Shown one piece after another: positions 1 through 8,888 of a stretch of 35,770 bases of DNA (position 1 is the first letter of the stretch; each line of letters opens with the position of its first letter). The notes beneath the pieces were generated by a model. The model did no database searches. It had not been told where the DNA came from and saw nothing but the letters and a program-made list of their open reading frames with translations. The DNA comes from Verrucomicrobiota bacterium (GTDB taxonomy: Bacteria; Verrucomicrobiota; Verrucomicrobiia; Chthoniobacterales; UBA10450), in assembly GCA_003218975.1 (NCBI GenBank), contig QHPD01000009.1, forward strand, positions 1 to 35,770, written 5' to 3'. A program made the position numbers and the translations under genes.

Positions 1-1
1 C

Positions 2-1978
2 TACTACGCGCCCACTGATCACGCGATCAACCCGTCATGGACGCCTGATGGTCAGCGCCTGCTGTTCGTGTCGAATCGCGAAGTGGCCTACGGTACTGGC
101 GACATTTGGTCAGTGTCAATCAACGCGCCCGAAGATTTGAAAAAAGTCTTTAGTGAAGAAACCGAGTGGCGTGCGCAGCCACAGGTCGCACCCGATGGCC
201 GCCGGGTTCTGTTCAGCAGTTATCATGGCCGCCAGTGGCAACAGCTCTGGTTGACCACTATACAGGGTGCCTCGCCATTCCCGTTGACCTTTGGGGAGTT
301 CGATCGTACCCAAGCACGATTTTCGCCCGATGGCAGCCACGTTGGCTACATCAGCAACGAAGAGGGCAATACGTCGCTCTGGGTTGAGGAGGTCGTTGGC
401 GGCGCGCGAATTCGCATCAACGCCACGCAACGGCATTATTTAAGGGAGGTCGGCCACCTCAAGCTGAGTGTGCGAGATGAGCGTGGCAAGAGAGTGCCCG
501 GGCGAGTGAGCGTACTTGCTGCTGACGGCCGCGCCTATGCACCAGATAATGCCTGGATGCATGCCGATGACGGCTTTGATCGCAGCGTGCAGGCGTTCGA
601 AAACCACTACTTCCACTGTCCGGGCGAATGTACGCTGACGCTACCGATTGGTGACGCGCGGTTGGAGGTGTCTCATGGCTTGGACTACGCCACTGCCGAG
701 CAGCACGTCGCGATCACGACGGAAGACAATACGAGGACGGTCTCACTCAAGCCACTACGCTTGCCGGCTCAATACGGCCACTTCGCCAGCGCCGACCTGC
801 ATGTGCACATGAATTATGGTGGGCACTATCGAAACACGCCTCAGAATTTGGTCGAACAGGGTCGTGCCGAACACCTGGACACCATCTACAACCTGATCGT
901 CAACAAGGAAGAGCGCATTCCGGACATCGCGCAGTTCACTACGCGGCCGTTGCGTAAAGACAACATGCTGCTGATGCAAGCACAGGAATTTCACAGCAGC
1001 TATTGGGGACATCTGGGCCTGCTGGATTTGGACGATCATTTTCTAACCCCCGATTTTTCGTCCTATCGGGAAAGTGCCTTCAGCAGCCCGTATCCGCACA
1101 ATGGCGTGGTCGCTAGCCTGGCACACGCGCAACATGGTTTGGTCGGGTATGCACATCCGTTCGATGGCCCGGTTAATCCCGACAAAGATTTCGAACTCAG
1201 CAATAGTCTCCCGGCCGATGTTGCCCTGGGAAACGCCGATTATTACGAACTGGTGGGTTTCTCTGATCACCGCTCCACAGCGGACGTCTGGTACCGCCTG
1301 CTCAATCTTGGTTTTCGCGTTCCAGCTGGCGCAGGTACCGATGCGATGGCGAACTACGCTTCGTTGCGTGGCCCGGTAGGCATGAATCGGGTATTCATCG
1401 CCATTGTGGGCGAGACCACGCCGGAAAAGCTGCACTCAGGTTTAAAGGAGGGTCGGACTTTCGTCAGTAACGGCCCCTTACTGGGCTTGCAAATCGATGG
1501 CAAGCATCCGGGCGACGCGATTACACTCGCCAAGCCGACGACGCTGCCTTACCAGGCATCTTTTCGTTCCATTGTGCCAATCGATCACTTTGAGCTGATC
1601 TTCAATGGTCGGGTGATCGCCAGTCATCGGCTTGACGGGGCGCGCACGCAGGCGGATGTCAGTGGCAACGTTGAGATTCCTGTCAGCGGCTGGCTGGTGC
1701 TGCGCGCCTGGAACGATCACGCCGATCCAAGGATACAAGACATCTATCCTTATGCCAGCACCAGCCCGATCTATGTAACGGTTGATCGGCAAGCGCCGAG
1801 CTCGCCTGATGATGCTGCCTATTTTGTGAGCTGGCTAGATCGCGTGATCGCCGGCGTAACGGCGCGGAGCGACTACAACAGCCCTCAGGAAAAGCAGGAC
1901 ACGCTGCAATACCTGAACGCGGCACGCACGATATTTCAAACACGAATAGAAGGAGCGCGCCCGACCGTGTTTCCGTAG
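2..1978 (+). CDS. TolB-like propeller fused to CehA/McbA-type PHP metallohydrolase (5' truncated)
   Basis: The reading frame is open from base 2 at the window edge, so the N terminus is missing. The visible protein starts with TolB/PD40-type beta-propeller blades (PSWTPDGQRLLFVSN, PQVAPDGRRVLFSS, ARFSPDGSHVGYIS). A beta-sandwich-like stretch follows (LKLSVRDERGKRVPGRVSV), and then a PHP-like metal-dependent hydrolase domain that opens at the HxH motif of ADLHVHMN (about 792-811). Further His and Asp residues that could bind metal occur downstream (YAHPFDG, GAGTDAM). This arrangement matches CehA/McbA family metallohydrolases, whose founding members hydrolyse carbamate esters; the substrate here cannot be told. 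It ends at a TAG at 1976-1978 and no partner gene follows. The domain order is seen directly; the enzymatic role is family inference. Confidence 0.8.
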   Translation, partial: YYAPTDHAINPSWTPDGQRLLFVSNREVAYGTGDIWSVSINAPEDLKKVFSEETEWRAQPQVAPDGRRVLFSSYHGRQWQQLWLTTIQGASPFPLTFGEFDRTQARFSPDGSHVGYISNEEGNTSLWVEEVVGGARIRINATQRHYLREVGHLKLSVRDERGKRVPGRVSVLAADGRAYAPDNAWMHADDGFDRSVQAFENHYFHCPGECTLTLPIGDARLEVSHGLDYATAEQHVAITTEDNTRTVSLKPLRLPAQYGHFASADLHVHMNYGGHYRNTPQNLVEQGRAEHLDTIYNLIVNKEERIPDIAQFTTRPLRKDNMLLMQAQEFHSSYWGHLGLLDLDDHFLTPDFSSYRESAFSSPYPHNGVVASLAHAQHGLVGYAHPFDGPVNPDKDFELSNSLPADVALGNADYYELVGFSDHRSTADVWYRLLNLGFRVPAGAGTDAMANYASLRGPVGMNRVFIAIVGETTPEKLHSGLKEGRTFVSNGPLLGLQIDGKHPGDAITLAKPTTLPYQASFRSIVPIDHFELIFNGRVIASHRLDGARTQADVSGNVEIPVSGWLVLRAWNDHADPRIQDIYPYASTSPIYVTVDRQAPSSPDDAAYFVSWLDRVIAGVTARSDYNSPQEKQDTLQYLNAARTIFQTRIEGARPTVFP

Positions 1979-2770
1979 TACGGAGGCGGTGCATTGTGAG
2001 TATCGCTATGGTCACCACGACAGTAACACATAACATCGGACCGCGACCGTTAATGTCTCAATTCCATTGGGGCCCGCGTAAAACGCCGTTGCCGGGTCGC
2101 AAACCGTTATTGACTGTGTCCGGGCGCTGCGGTGGGCTTACCCGGCTTACGCAATACTACGCGCCTACGTGAAATTTTTTTAGCCACGCGCCCCTTAGCT
2201 TATTGAGCGCTTCCAAGGGAATTAGTGTTTTCCAATCGAAGTGTGGCGCGGCAGGCACCGGCAGTCGCCTCGCAATCCGGTAGCTTCGCGCATCGGCAAC
2301 GCATGAGTTTCTCGCCTGGAGTTGATGCTTGGTCGTACGATGCTCTGCGAGTCGCCGCTCGTCGTGACGCCGCTCGCGGATCTTACGATCGACAAGGACC
2401 TTAAAGCTATCCTCAACTCCAATTCGACCAATTAAGTGAAATTTCCCCGAATTCATTATTTTTTCTCTCGCGGTTCAATAGGAGGTGCGATGAAAAGTTT
2501 TCGCTTTTCGATCGTGTCTCCTATCCTGACCCAACAGATGCATCGGATACACTTCAAGATCTGGACGTCCCAGCTGTGGAAGTAGCGATAGTGAAGCAAG
2601 GCGTAAGCTCTTCCAGCCGGGCCAACATTACGTCTCCTGCATAATTTAGTCGTTGGCACCATCGCGTTGCGCCAGAGTTTGTCGGCAAGGCCTGCATCTA
2701 TAGGCACAGCGCGCCGTTGATTGAGCCAACTCGGCGTTTATTGCGATCGCGGCTTGTAAGCTTGTTCCGC
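1979..2770. other. About 790 bp without a convincing gene
   Basis: Frames on both strands are short, and their translations are rich in Arg, His and Cys with no domain I can recognise. A 31-codon plus-strand frame at 2490-2585 has an AGGAGG-like site just before its ATG, and two minus-strand frames (2456-2707 and 2157-2456) touch end to start. None has convincing coding character. The stretch could be decayed genes or spacer. I see no tRNA, transposase remnant or long repeat in it. Confidence 0.5.
1996..2172 (+). CDS. Possible small protein of 58 aa (doubtful)
   Basis: A short open frame begins with GTG 17 bases after the preceding gene ends. It is preceded by a good Shine-Dalgarno-like GGAGG at 1982-1986, nine bases before the start. 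The product is rich in Thr, Pro, Gly and Arg, has no hydrophobic segment and no motif I recognise. The ribosome site and continuous frame are the only support; it may be a chance frame in otherwise non-coding DNA. Confidence 0.18.
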   Translation: MSIAMVTTTVTHNIGPRPLMSQFHWGPRKTPLPGRKPLLTVSGRCGGLTRLTQYYAPT

Positions 2771-3172
2771 TCAGATTTGCGCCAGGATCGTCACCCAATA
2801 GCGAAGTTGGTTGACGTTCACAGTGGCGCGGCTCGAACTAAGAAAGAGTTCAACGCGCACTTCGACCCTTTCAGATTCATCGTCCCAGTCAGCCTCAACC
2901 GAATTGATTTGGACCGTGTAATCCGACGGCACTCCTCGTTTGGATACGCCTTGGGAAGCCACTGAAGCCGCAGCGATCGCCCGATAAAACTGCCCGCGCG
3001 TAAGGGTCGGGCCCACCAGGAAAGTCCATGTCGGGTTGACCGGATCGGGATCACCACTCGCGAGAATTTGGACGTTGGCTGCTCCGGTAACGGTAAACAG
3101 TCGATTCGCTCCGTCGGGCCCGGCGACGACTGCTTCCAGAATTTGTTCTCCACTCGTGGTTGTTTCAGGCAT
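2771..3172 (-). CDS. Hypothetical protein, 133 aa
   Basis: An ATG at 3172-3170 is preceded on the coding strand by AAGGA about eight bases upstream, a reasonable ribosome site. The product has a balanced, acidic, beta-rich composition with alternating hydrophobic residues (VQINSVEADWDDESERVEV, VRVELFLSSS) and no signal peptide or membrane helix. It looks like a small all-beta domain, possibly part of a larger assembly, but I recognise no family. It lies 145 bp downstream of the TPR glycosyltransferase gene on the same strand and could be read through from it. Coding status is likely; function is unknown. Confidence 0.55.
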   Translation of the reverse strand: MPETTTSGEQILEAVVAGPDGANRLFTVTGAANVQILASGDPDPVNPTWTFLVGPTLTRGQFYRAIAAASVASQGVSKRGVPSDYTVQINSVEADWDDESERVEVRVELFLSSSRATVNVNQLRYWVTILAQI

Positions 3173-3317
3173 TGCGTCGTTTCCTTGTAGATTCGGGTTG
3201 GAGTGTCAGGCACTGGAAAAGGGCTGTCAATGCGTTCGCAGCACTCAGGGAGATTTCATTGCCGCGCATTTACACGCTGCTCCATCGTGGGCAACGGCCT
3301 GGACAAGATCGTAACGT

Positions 3318-5135
3318 TTAGCGACGATTCGCTTCAATCGCGTCGAGCATTTCGCGGGCTACGGGTTCGTTAGGCACAATCTGCAATGTCGCCCGCAGAT
3401 GCGGTATCGCTTCGTCGTACCGGCCAAGTTTAACCAGAAGCATTCCGAGATTGCGATGGATTGCGGGCTGCTGCGGTTCGAGCGCAAGCGCTTCCTCATA
3501 TTCGCGGATCGCTTCCTCATAACGACGCATCGCTTCTTCAGGGACTGTGGAAGCCGATTCGCTCAAATGGTTTGCGGTGATTGTCAATGCGTTTGCGAGA
3601 TTGGTCCGGATTTTCGCGACTCCGGCGCTCCGGGCGGCGGACGGCTTCGCCTCTTTCAACTGCAACGCCTTGCGATACTCGGCGATTCCTTCGTCAAATC
3701 GCTCCAGCCGGCAATAAGCCAGGCCAAGCTGGTTATGAATATCGGCCAGCTCCGGCTTCAGTTCCGCCGCGCGACCGGCATGGTAAGCGGCCTCCGCGTA
3801 CCTTTCCTGCTTGAAGCGGCGTTGTGCGATCTGAATGTGAGCCTGCCACGCATCGGGATTTTTGGAGAGATTATCCTGCCAAAGCCTCTCTTCATTGCGA
3901 TAAATTTCCGCTCGGCTGAAGGCGTCTGTTCCCATTGCGCCAACCAGCAACGTAACAATGGCGGCAGTGGCAATTTTAGTTGGTTGTCGCTGGTTCCACA
4001 CGTATGCTACGCCCGCGCTGAAAAGTGCAAGCAAGGAAACGTCCGCAAAATACTGGTGATGATCGGCGACGAGCGTGCCACTGCGGACGTAGGCCATTCG
4101 AACGAATCCGAGCGCCGGAAGAAGGGCGACGACGAAGCAGGCAACCGCAAAAAGAGCGCCGCGTGTCCCACGATTCCGCCAATGCCAGAGGCCAGCCAAG
4201 ATGGCGATAAGGCCAATCAAAGGCAACCATTCCAGAACGCTCGGAGAATCGAATCGCCAGTTTGGGTAAATCGCCATCAATCGGACAGGGGCGAAGAGAT
4301 GCCCAGCGTACCACCACATTGCCATTGCGGCGTTTACCAAGCGGCGAGATAGCGACCCGATAACAATCTCTTCTTCACCGATACCGCGGTTTTGAAACCA
4401 CATTGTGACCAGGCCAAAAACGATCCCGATCAAGAAAAATGGCCAGGATCGTACGATGTCGCGTCGAAGGTTTTGAGTGGTCCGCCTTCCGGGCGATTTT
4501 TCCTCCCGCCACCAGGCGCAGAGAAGCAGGACGACGGGCAAAAACACGACTTGCGTTTTTGAGAGCAGCGCTAACGCGAAGAAAACCAGAGACGCGGCAT
4601 AGGCAGTCGCCGAGTTACGCAGCTGCTTCTCGTCGAGCTCAAGAAAATAGAGGATCGACAACAACGCGAAGAACATCGACAGGAGATTTTTCAACTCGGA
4701 AATCCACGCCACTGATGCCACATGAACCGGATGGATCCCGAAGATGAGGCCGGCAAGCCAGGCACCGGGAATGTTCAGCCGCACCAACAACCGCCACACA
4801 AGCAACGCGTTTGCAGCTTGCAGAAGAACATTAACGGCGTGATAGCCGGTTGCGTTGCCAACAAAAAGATGATGCTCGGTCCAAAATACGGTATTGGTAA
4901 CCGGGAAGTAATCTGCCGTTCTTCCACCTGACCAGATTTCTACCAAGCCCGAAAAGTTTTGCAGCAACGGGTTGCCGGTTATTAGAAGAAAATCGTCCCA
5001 CACAAAATCTCCCCGAAGAGCCGGCAGGTAAACCAACACTACGGCGATGATGATTGCCGCAACGAGTGCCGGCTTCCGCCACACCATGGATTTCGTGGGT
5101 GCGACCCGTGCATGGCGTTGCACTAGCGGCTTCAT
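3318..5135 (-). CDS. TMTC-like multi-pass membrane glycosyltransferase with C-terminal TPR repeats
   Basis: The N-terminal two thirds hold about nine to eleven membrane helices in the style of GT-C lipid-linked sugar transferases. An acidic WDD motif (FVWDDFLLI) lies in the first extracytoplasmic loop, and the HPVHVASVAWISELKNLL block is typical of TMTC-like bacterial proteins. The last 170 or so residues are TPR units (AYCRLERFDEGIAEYRKAL, LLVKLGRYDEAIPHL) that probably bind protein. By family it should transfer a sugar from a polyprenyl-phosphate donor to a periplasmic acceptor; donor and acceptor are unknown. I prefer the ATG at 5135; an in-frame TTG five codons upstream (5150) is possible, and neither has a clear ribosome site. 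It is divergent from the MaoC gene. Confidence 0.75.
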   Translation of the reverse strand: MKPLVQRHARVAPTKSMVWRKPALVAAIIIAVVLVYLPALRGDFVWDDFLLITGNPLLQNFSGLVEIWSGGRTADYFPVTNTVFWTEHHLFVGNATGYHAVNVLLQAANALLVWRLLVRLNIPGAWLAGLIFGIHPVHVASVAWISELKNLLSMFFALLSILYFLELDEKQLRNSATAYAASLVFFALALLSKTQVVFLPVVLLLCAWWREEKSPGRRTTQNLRRDIVRSWPFFLIGIVFGLVTMWFQNRGIGEEEIVIGSLSRRLVNAAMAMWWYAGHLFAPVRLMAIYPNWRFDSPSVLEWLPLIGLIAILAGLWHWRNRGTRGALFAVACFVVALLPALGFVRMAYVRSGTLVADHHQYFADVSLLALFSAGVAYVWNQRQPTKIATAAIVTLLVGAMGTDAFSRAEIYRNEERLWQDNLSKNPDAWQAHIQIAQRRFKQERYAEAAYHAGRAAELKPELADIHNQLGLAYCRLERFDEGIAEYRKALQLKEAKPSAARSAGVAKIRTNLANALTITANHLSESASTVPEEAMRRYEEAIREYEEALALEPQQPAIHRNLGMLLVKLGRYDEAIPHLRATLQIVPNEPVAREMLDAIEANRR

Positions 5136-5260
5136 GATCGATAAAACCAACTAACCACGAATCCGCCTCGGCGAAAACTGCTGGGGACAGACCGCCTTTA
5201 CAACGCGCCGCATGATACACGTTGCCGAAGAGCGGGTAATACGGCAAAAGGTTTGTTCCT

Positions 5261-5705
5261 ATGACTCATCGCTATTTCGAAGATCTAAAAGTCGGCGCTC
5301 GATTCGAATCAGATGTTTATGTCGTGACGGAAGCCGAGATTATCGAGTTTGCGCGCCGGTTTGATCCGCAGTCGTTTCATCTCGATCCAACGAAGGCGGC
5401 CCGAGGTATTTTCAAGGGTTTGATTGCGAGTGGTTGGTACACGGCTGCAATCACCATGCGTCTTTTTGTGCAAACATTGAACTTCGTTGAAGGCGCGATC
5501 GGGCTGGGTGTCGATGAATTGCGCTGGCCGAACCCGGTGCGCCCAGACGATGCACTGAGAGTGGAGACAGAAATTGTCGATCTTCGACTGTCGCGCTCGA
5601 AGCCGGGTTACGGAATCATTCGGCTGCGGAACGTGACCACAAATCAGCGCGGCGAAATTGTGCAGACCATGTTCGCAAACGCAATGGTGCCAGGGCGCGC
5701 GGCCT

Positions 5706-5716
<11 letters not shown>
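5261..5716 (+). CDS. MaoC-like hot-dog fold dehydratase
   Basis: The 151-aa product has the single hot-dog fold length of MaoC/(R)-specific enoyl-CoA hydratases. The N-terminal [13 protein letters not shown] matches the usual MaoC opening. [14 protein letters not shown] is the hydratase-2 motif with the Asp and His positions of the active site, followed by the [12 protein letters not shown] helix. Such enzymes hydrate trans-2-enoyl-CoA in fatty acid or polyhydroxyalkanoate metabolism, but many small relatives have unknown substrates. The ATG is preceded by an AAAGG-like site. Its 3' end overlaps the convergent aldo/keto reductase by 11 bp. Confidence 0.85.
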
Positions 5717-6695
<979 letters not shown>

Positions 6696-6701
6696 TGCTT
6701 G

Positions 6702-7643
6702 CTAAGATTCGATTGTCAGTTTCATCGCGGTTGCGAAATCGTCAGGCAATGGTGCTTCAAAATTTTTCCATTCGCCGCTACCTAGATGGCGAAAACCCAA
6801 TTTCCACGCATGCAACATTTGTCGCGGGAAATCCTTTGCCAAGCGCGACGCATAAACTTTATCGCCCAGCACCGGATGACCGAGATGGTGAAGATGCACA
6901 CGAACCTGATGCGTGCGTCCGCTATGCAATCGGCATTCGATCAGGCTCGCCTTGTCCCCTGTGCGAATGACGCGGTATTCAGTTTTAGCTGCGCGACCAC
7001 GTGGCGAAGCGACGCTCATGCGTTGTCGATGTGCCGGGTGTCGCCCGACTTTTTCTTCGATTACGCCTGTCTGTTTGCACAACTTCCCGGCGACGAGCAC
7101 GAGATAAATCTTTTCGACTATGCGCTCGGCAAACTGTCTCGACAATTCTCGATGCGTCGCATCATTTTTCGCGACGACAAGACAACCGCTGGTGTCTTTA
7201 TCGAGACGATGCACGATGCCAGGTCGTTCCTTTCCGCCGATCCCGGATAACGTCGGGCAATGGCTGAGCAATGCGTTGACCAAAGTGTGCTCGCGATGAC
7301 CGGCACCGGGATGAACGACGAGCCCGGCCGGTTTGTTGATGACGATGAGATCGTTGTCTTCGAAGAGAACGTCGAGCGGAATCGGTTCCGGCCGGGTCTC
7401 GATCTTTTCAGGCGGCGGTTCGGTGACTTCGATCTTATCACCGGTTCGCAGAAGTTGCCGTGGCCGAGTAGTGGCGCCGTTGAGGCGGACGAAGCCGATG
7501 CGGATTAGTTGCTGGATTCGGGAGCGAGAATGTTCTGGAAGTTCCCTTGCCAGAAACCGATCGAGACGGACTCGTGCATCCTCTTTTGGCACAATGAATT
7601 TCGACATTGCCGATTTGTCGCTTGCGGGTTTCAAGCTCGCCAT
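6702..7643 (-). CDS. rluD: RluA/RluD-family 23S rRNA pseudouridine synthase
   Basis: An N-terminal S4 RNA-binding domain (RLDRFLARELPEHSRSRIQQ, then IRIGFVRLNG) is followed by the RluA-type catalytic domain. The signature GIVHRLDKDTSGCLVVAK contains the catalytic Asp, and ECRLHSGRTHQVRVHL is the second conserved block. Proteins with this S4-plus-catalytic layout usually modify U1911/1915/1917 of 23S rRNA, so RluD is the likeliest equivalent, though RluC-type specificity cannot be excluded. The start is uncertain: the ATG at 7643 is used here, and a second ATG 12 codons later (7607) would remove a short polar leader. It lies upstream of the aldo/keto reductase and is divergent from the kinase gene. 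Confidence 0.9.
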   Translation of the reverse strand: MASLKPASDKSAMSKFIVPKEDARVRLDRFLARELPEHSRSRIQQLIRIGFVRLNGATTRPRQLLRTGDKIEVTEPPPEKIETRPEPIPLDVLFEDNDLIVINKPAGLVVHPGAGHREHTLVNALLSHCPTLSGIGGKERPGIVHRLDKDTSGCLVVAKNDATHRELSRQFAERIVEKIYLVLVAGKLCKQTGVIEEKVGRHPAHRQRMSVASPRGRAAKTEYRVIRTGDKASLIECRLHSGRTHQVRVHLHHLGHPVLGDKVYASRLAKDFPRQMLHAWKLGFRHLGSGEWKNFEAPLPDDFATAMKLTIES

Positions 7644-7706
7644 CTCTTTGCTCTAAAATTCGTCAATGTTACAGTCCATTTCCATGTCGATTGAGGAGAG
7701 TTCGCC

Positions 7707-8687
7707 ATGACCCAAGCCTGTCCGGCTTGCAGCACGGCCATTGATACGAGCACCTATGAGCCGCTTGCGCGGGTGATTTGTCCCAAGTGCGGCGAGAAAA
7801 CGCGGGTGCAAAGAGCGTTTGATCAGTTCGAGGTCGTCGAGACGCTGGGCGTTGGCGGCATGGGCAGCGTTTACAAGGCGCGGGATACGCTCCTCGATCG
7901 GTTTGTGGCGCTGAAGCTCTTGCGCACAGATCTTAGCAGCGGAAAAGACCATCCTTCGAGATTCCAACATGAGGCGCGCATTGCCGCTTCGGTCAATCAT
8001 CCCAACGTCATACGGGTCTTCTCATCCGGAACTGATCACGGGCAATTTTATGTGGTGATGGAGCTGGTCGATCATGGGAGCCTCGATGATCTCATCGAAA
8101 AACGGAAACAGTTGCCAGAGCAGCAGGTCCTTGAGTGCGGGATTCAAGTCGCAAGAGGGCTGCGTGCGGCCCACCAGCAAGGTCTTATCCATCGCGATGT
8201 AAAGCCGGCCAACATCTTGTTTGCTGACGAACACACCGCCAAGATCAGCGACTTCGGTCTGGCAGGCGTGGCAGGGGAAGGGTCCGAAGCCGGAGCTGAG
8301 ATTTGGGGGACGCCATACTACGTCGCGCCGGAGCGATTGAGCAACGGGTCGGAAGATTTCTGCAGCGATATCTACAGTCTCGGTGCAACTCTTTTCCACG
8401 CCGTTGCGGGCAAGGCGCCTATCGAAGGCAACACAAATTCTGCCGCTGCACTGCTTGATTTAAAGAAACAGCCACTCCATTTGCGCGCCGTGGCGCCCGA
8501 AGTATCTGAGGCGACAGTCAGCATCATTCAACGCATGATCGCGCCGGATCCCGTGCAGCGTTTTTCTTCCTACAACGAATTAATTTCCCAGCTCGAGCGA
8601 GCGCAGCGCGCTCTGAAAGGCATCGACAATGTCGGTGGAATTCGCGGGCGCCGGCGCCGATGGTTTGCTCGCCTGCGAAATCAGTAG
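7707..8687 (+). CDS. Ser/Thr protein kinase with N-terminal zinc ribbon
   Basis: A two-CxxC zinc ribbon (C5, C8, C25, C28) precedes a complete Hanks-type kinase domain of about residues 41-300. Visible elements are the glycine loop GVGGMGSVYKA, the ATP-binding Lys K70 (VALKLL), E89 of helix C, the catalytic loop HRDVKPANIL with D164, DFG with D182, the activation-segment GTPYYVAPERL, and SDIYSLGATL. The catalytic residues are intact, so it should be active. There is no membrane helix or extracellular sensor, and the short tail is Arg-rich (GRRRRWFARL), so it is probably cytoplasmic. A GAGGAG site lies about eight bases before the ATG. The substrate is unknown; a second regulatory gene, a cyclase, lies nearby. 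Confidence 0.92.
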   Translation: MTQACPACSTAIDTSTYEPLARVICPKCGEKTRVQRAFDQFEVVETLGVGGMGSVYKARDTLLDRFVALKLLRTDLSSGKDHPSRFQHEARIAASVNHPNVIRVFSSGTDHGQFYVVMELVDHGSLDDLIEKRKQLPEQQVLECGIQVARGLRAAHQQGLIHRDVKPANILFADEHTAKISDFGLAGVAGEGSEAGAEIWGTPYYVAPERLSNGSEDFCSDIYSLGATLFHAVAGKAPIEGNTNSAAALLDLKKQPLHLRAVAPEVSEATVSIIQRMIAPDPVQRFSSYNELISQLERAQRALKGIDNVGGIRGRRRRWFARLRNQ

Positions 8688-8888
8688 CGAAACTACTGCA
8701 CCTTCGGCGAGCAAGTGCGTGGAGTTCGCCGCCTTCGCGTTGCTGCGGCGTGCCAAGAGAAATCTCGACCCACCTGGGCGGCGCATCATCGCCGCGCCAG
8801 AGTGAACGAAACTTGTCCGCGAGAGTCATATTTACACACGCCTTAGCCATAGTAGATTTTTCGGCGCGACTATTTTCGTCGTCATCCC

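Noticed and set aside
2456-2707. Minus-strand frame of 83 codons touching another of 99 codons (2157-2456)
   Set aside because: Translations are Arg/Cys/His-rich with no recognisable motif, start with GTG or without a ribosome site, and do not look like natural proteins.
3399-4352. Long plus-strand frame of 317 codons opposite the TPR glycosyltransferase gene
   Set aside because: It is a shadow: the minus-strand gene has clear membrane helices and TPR motifs, while the opposite frame has no domain pattern.
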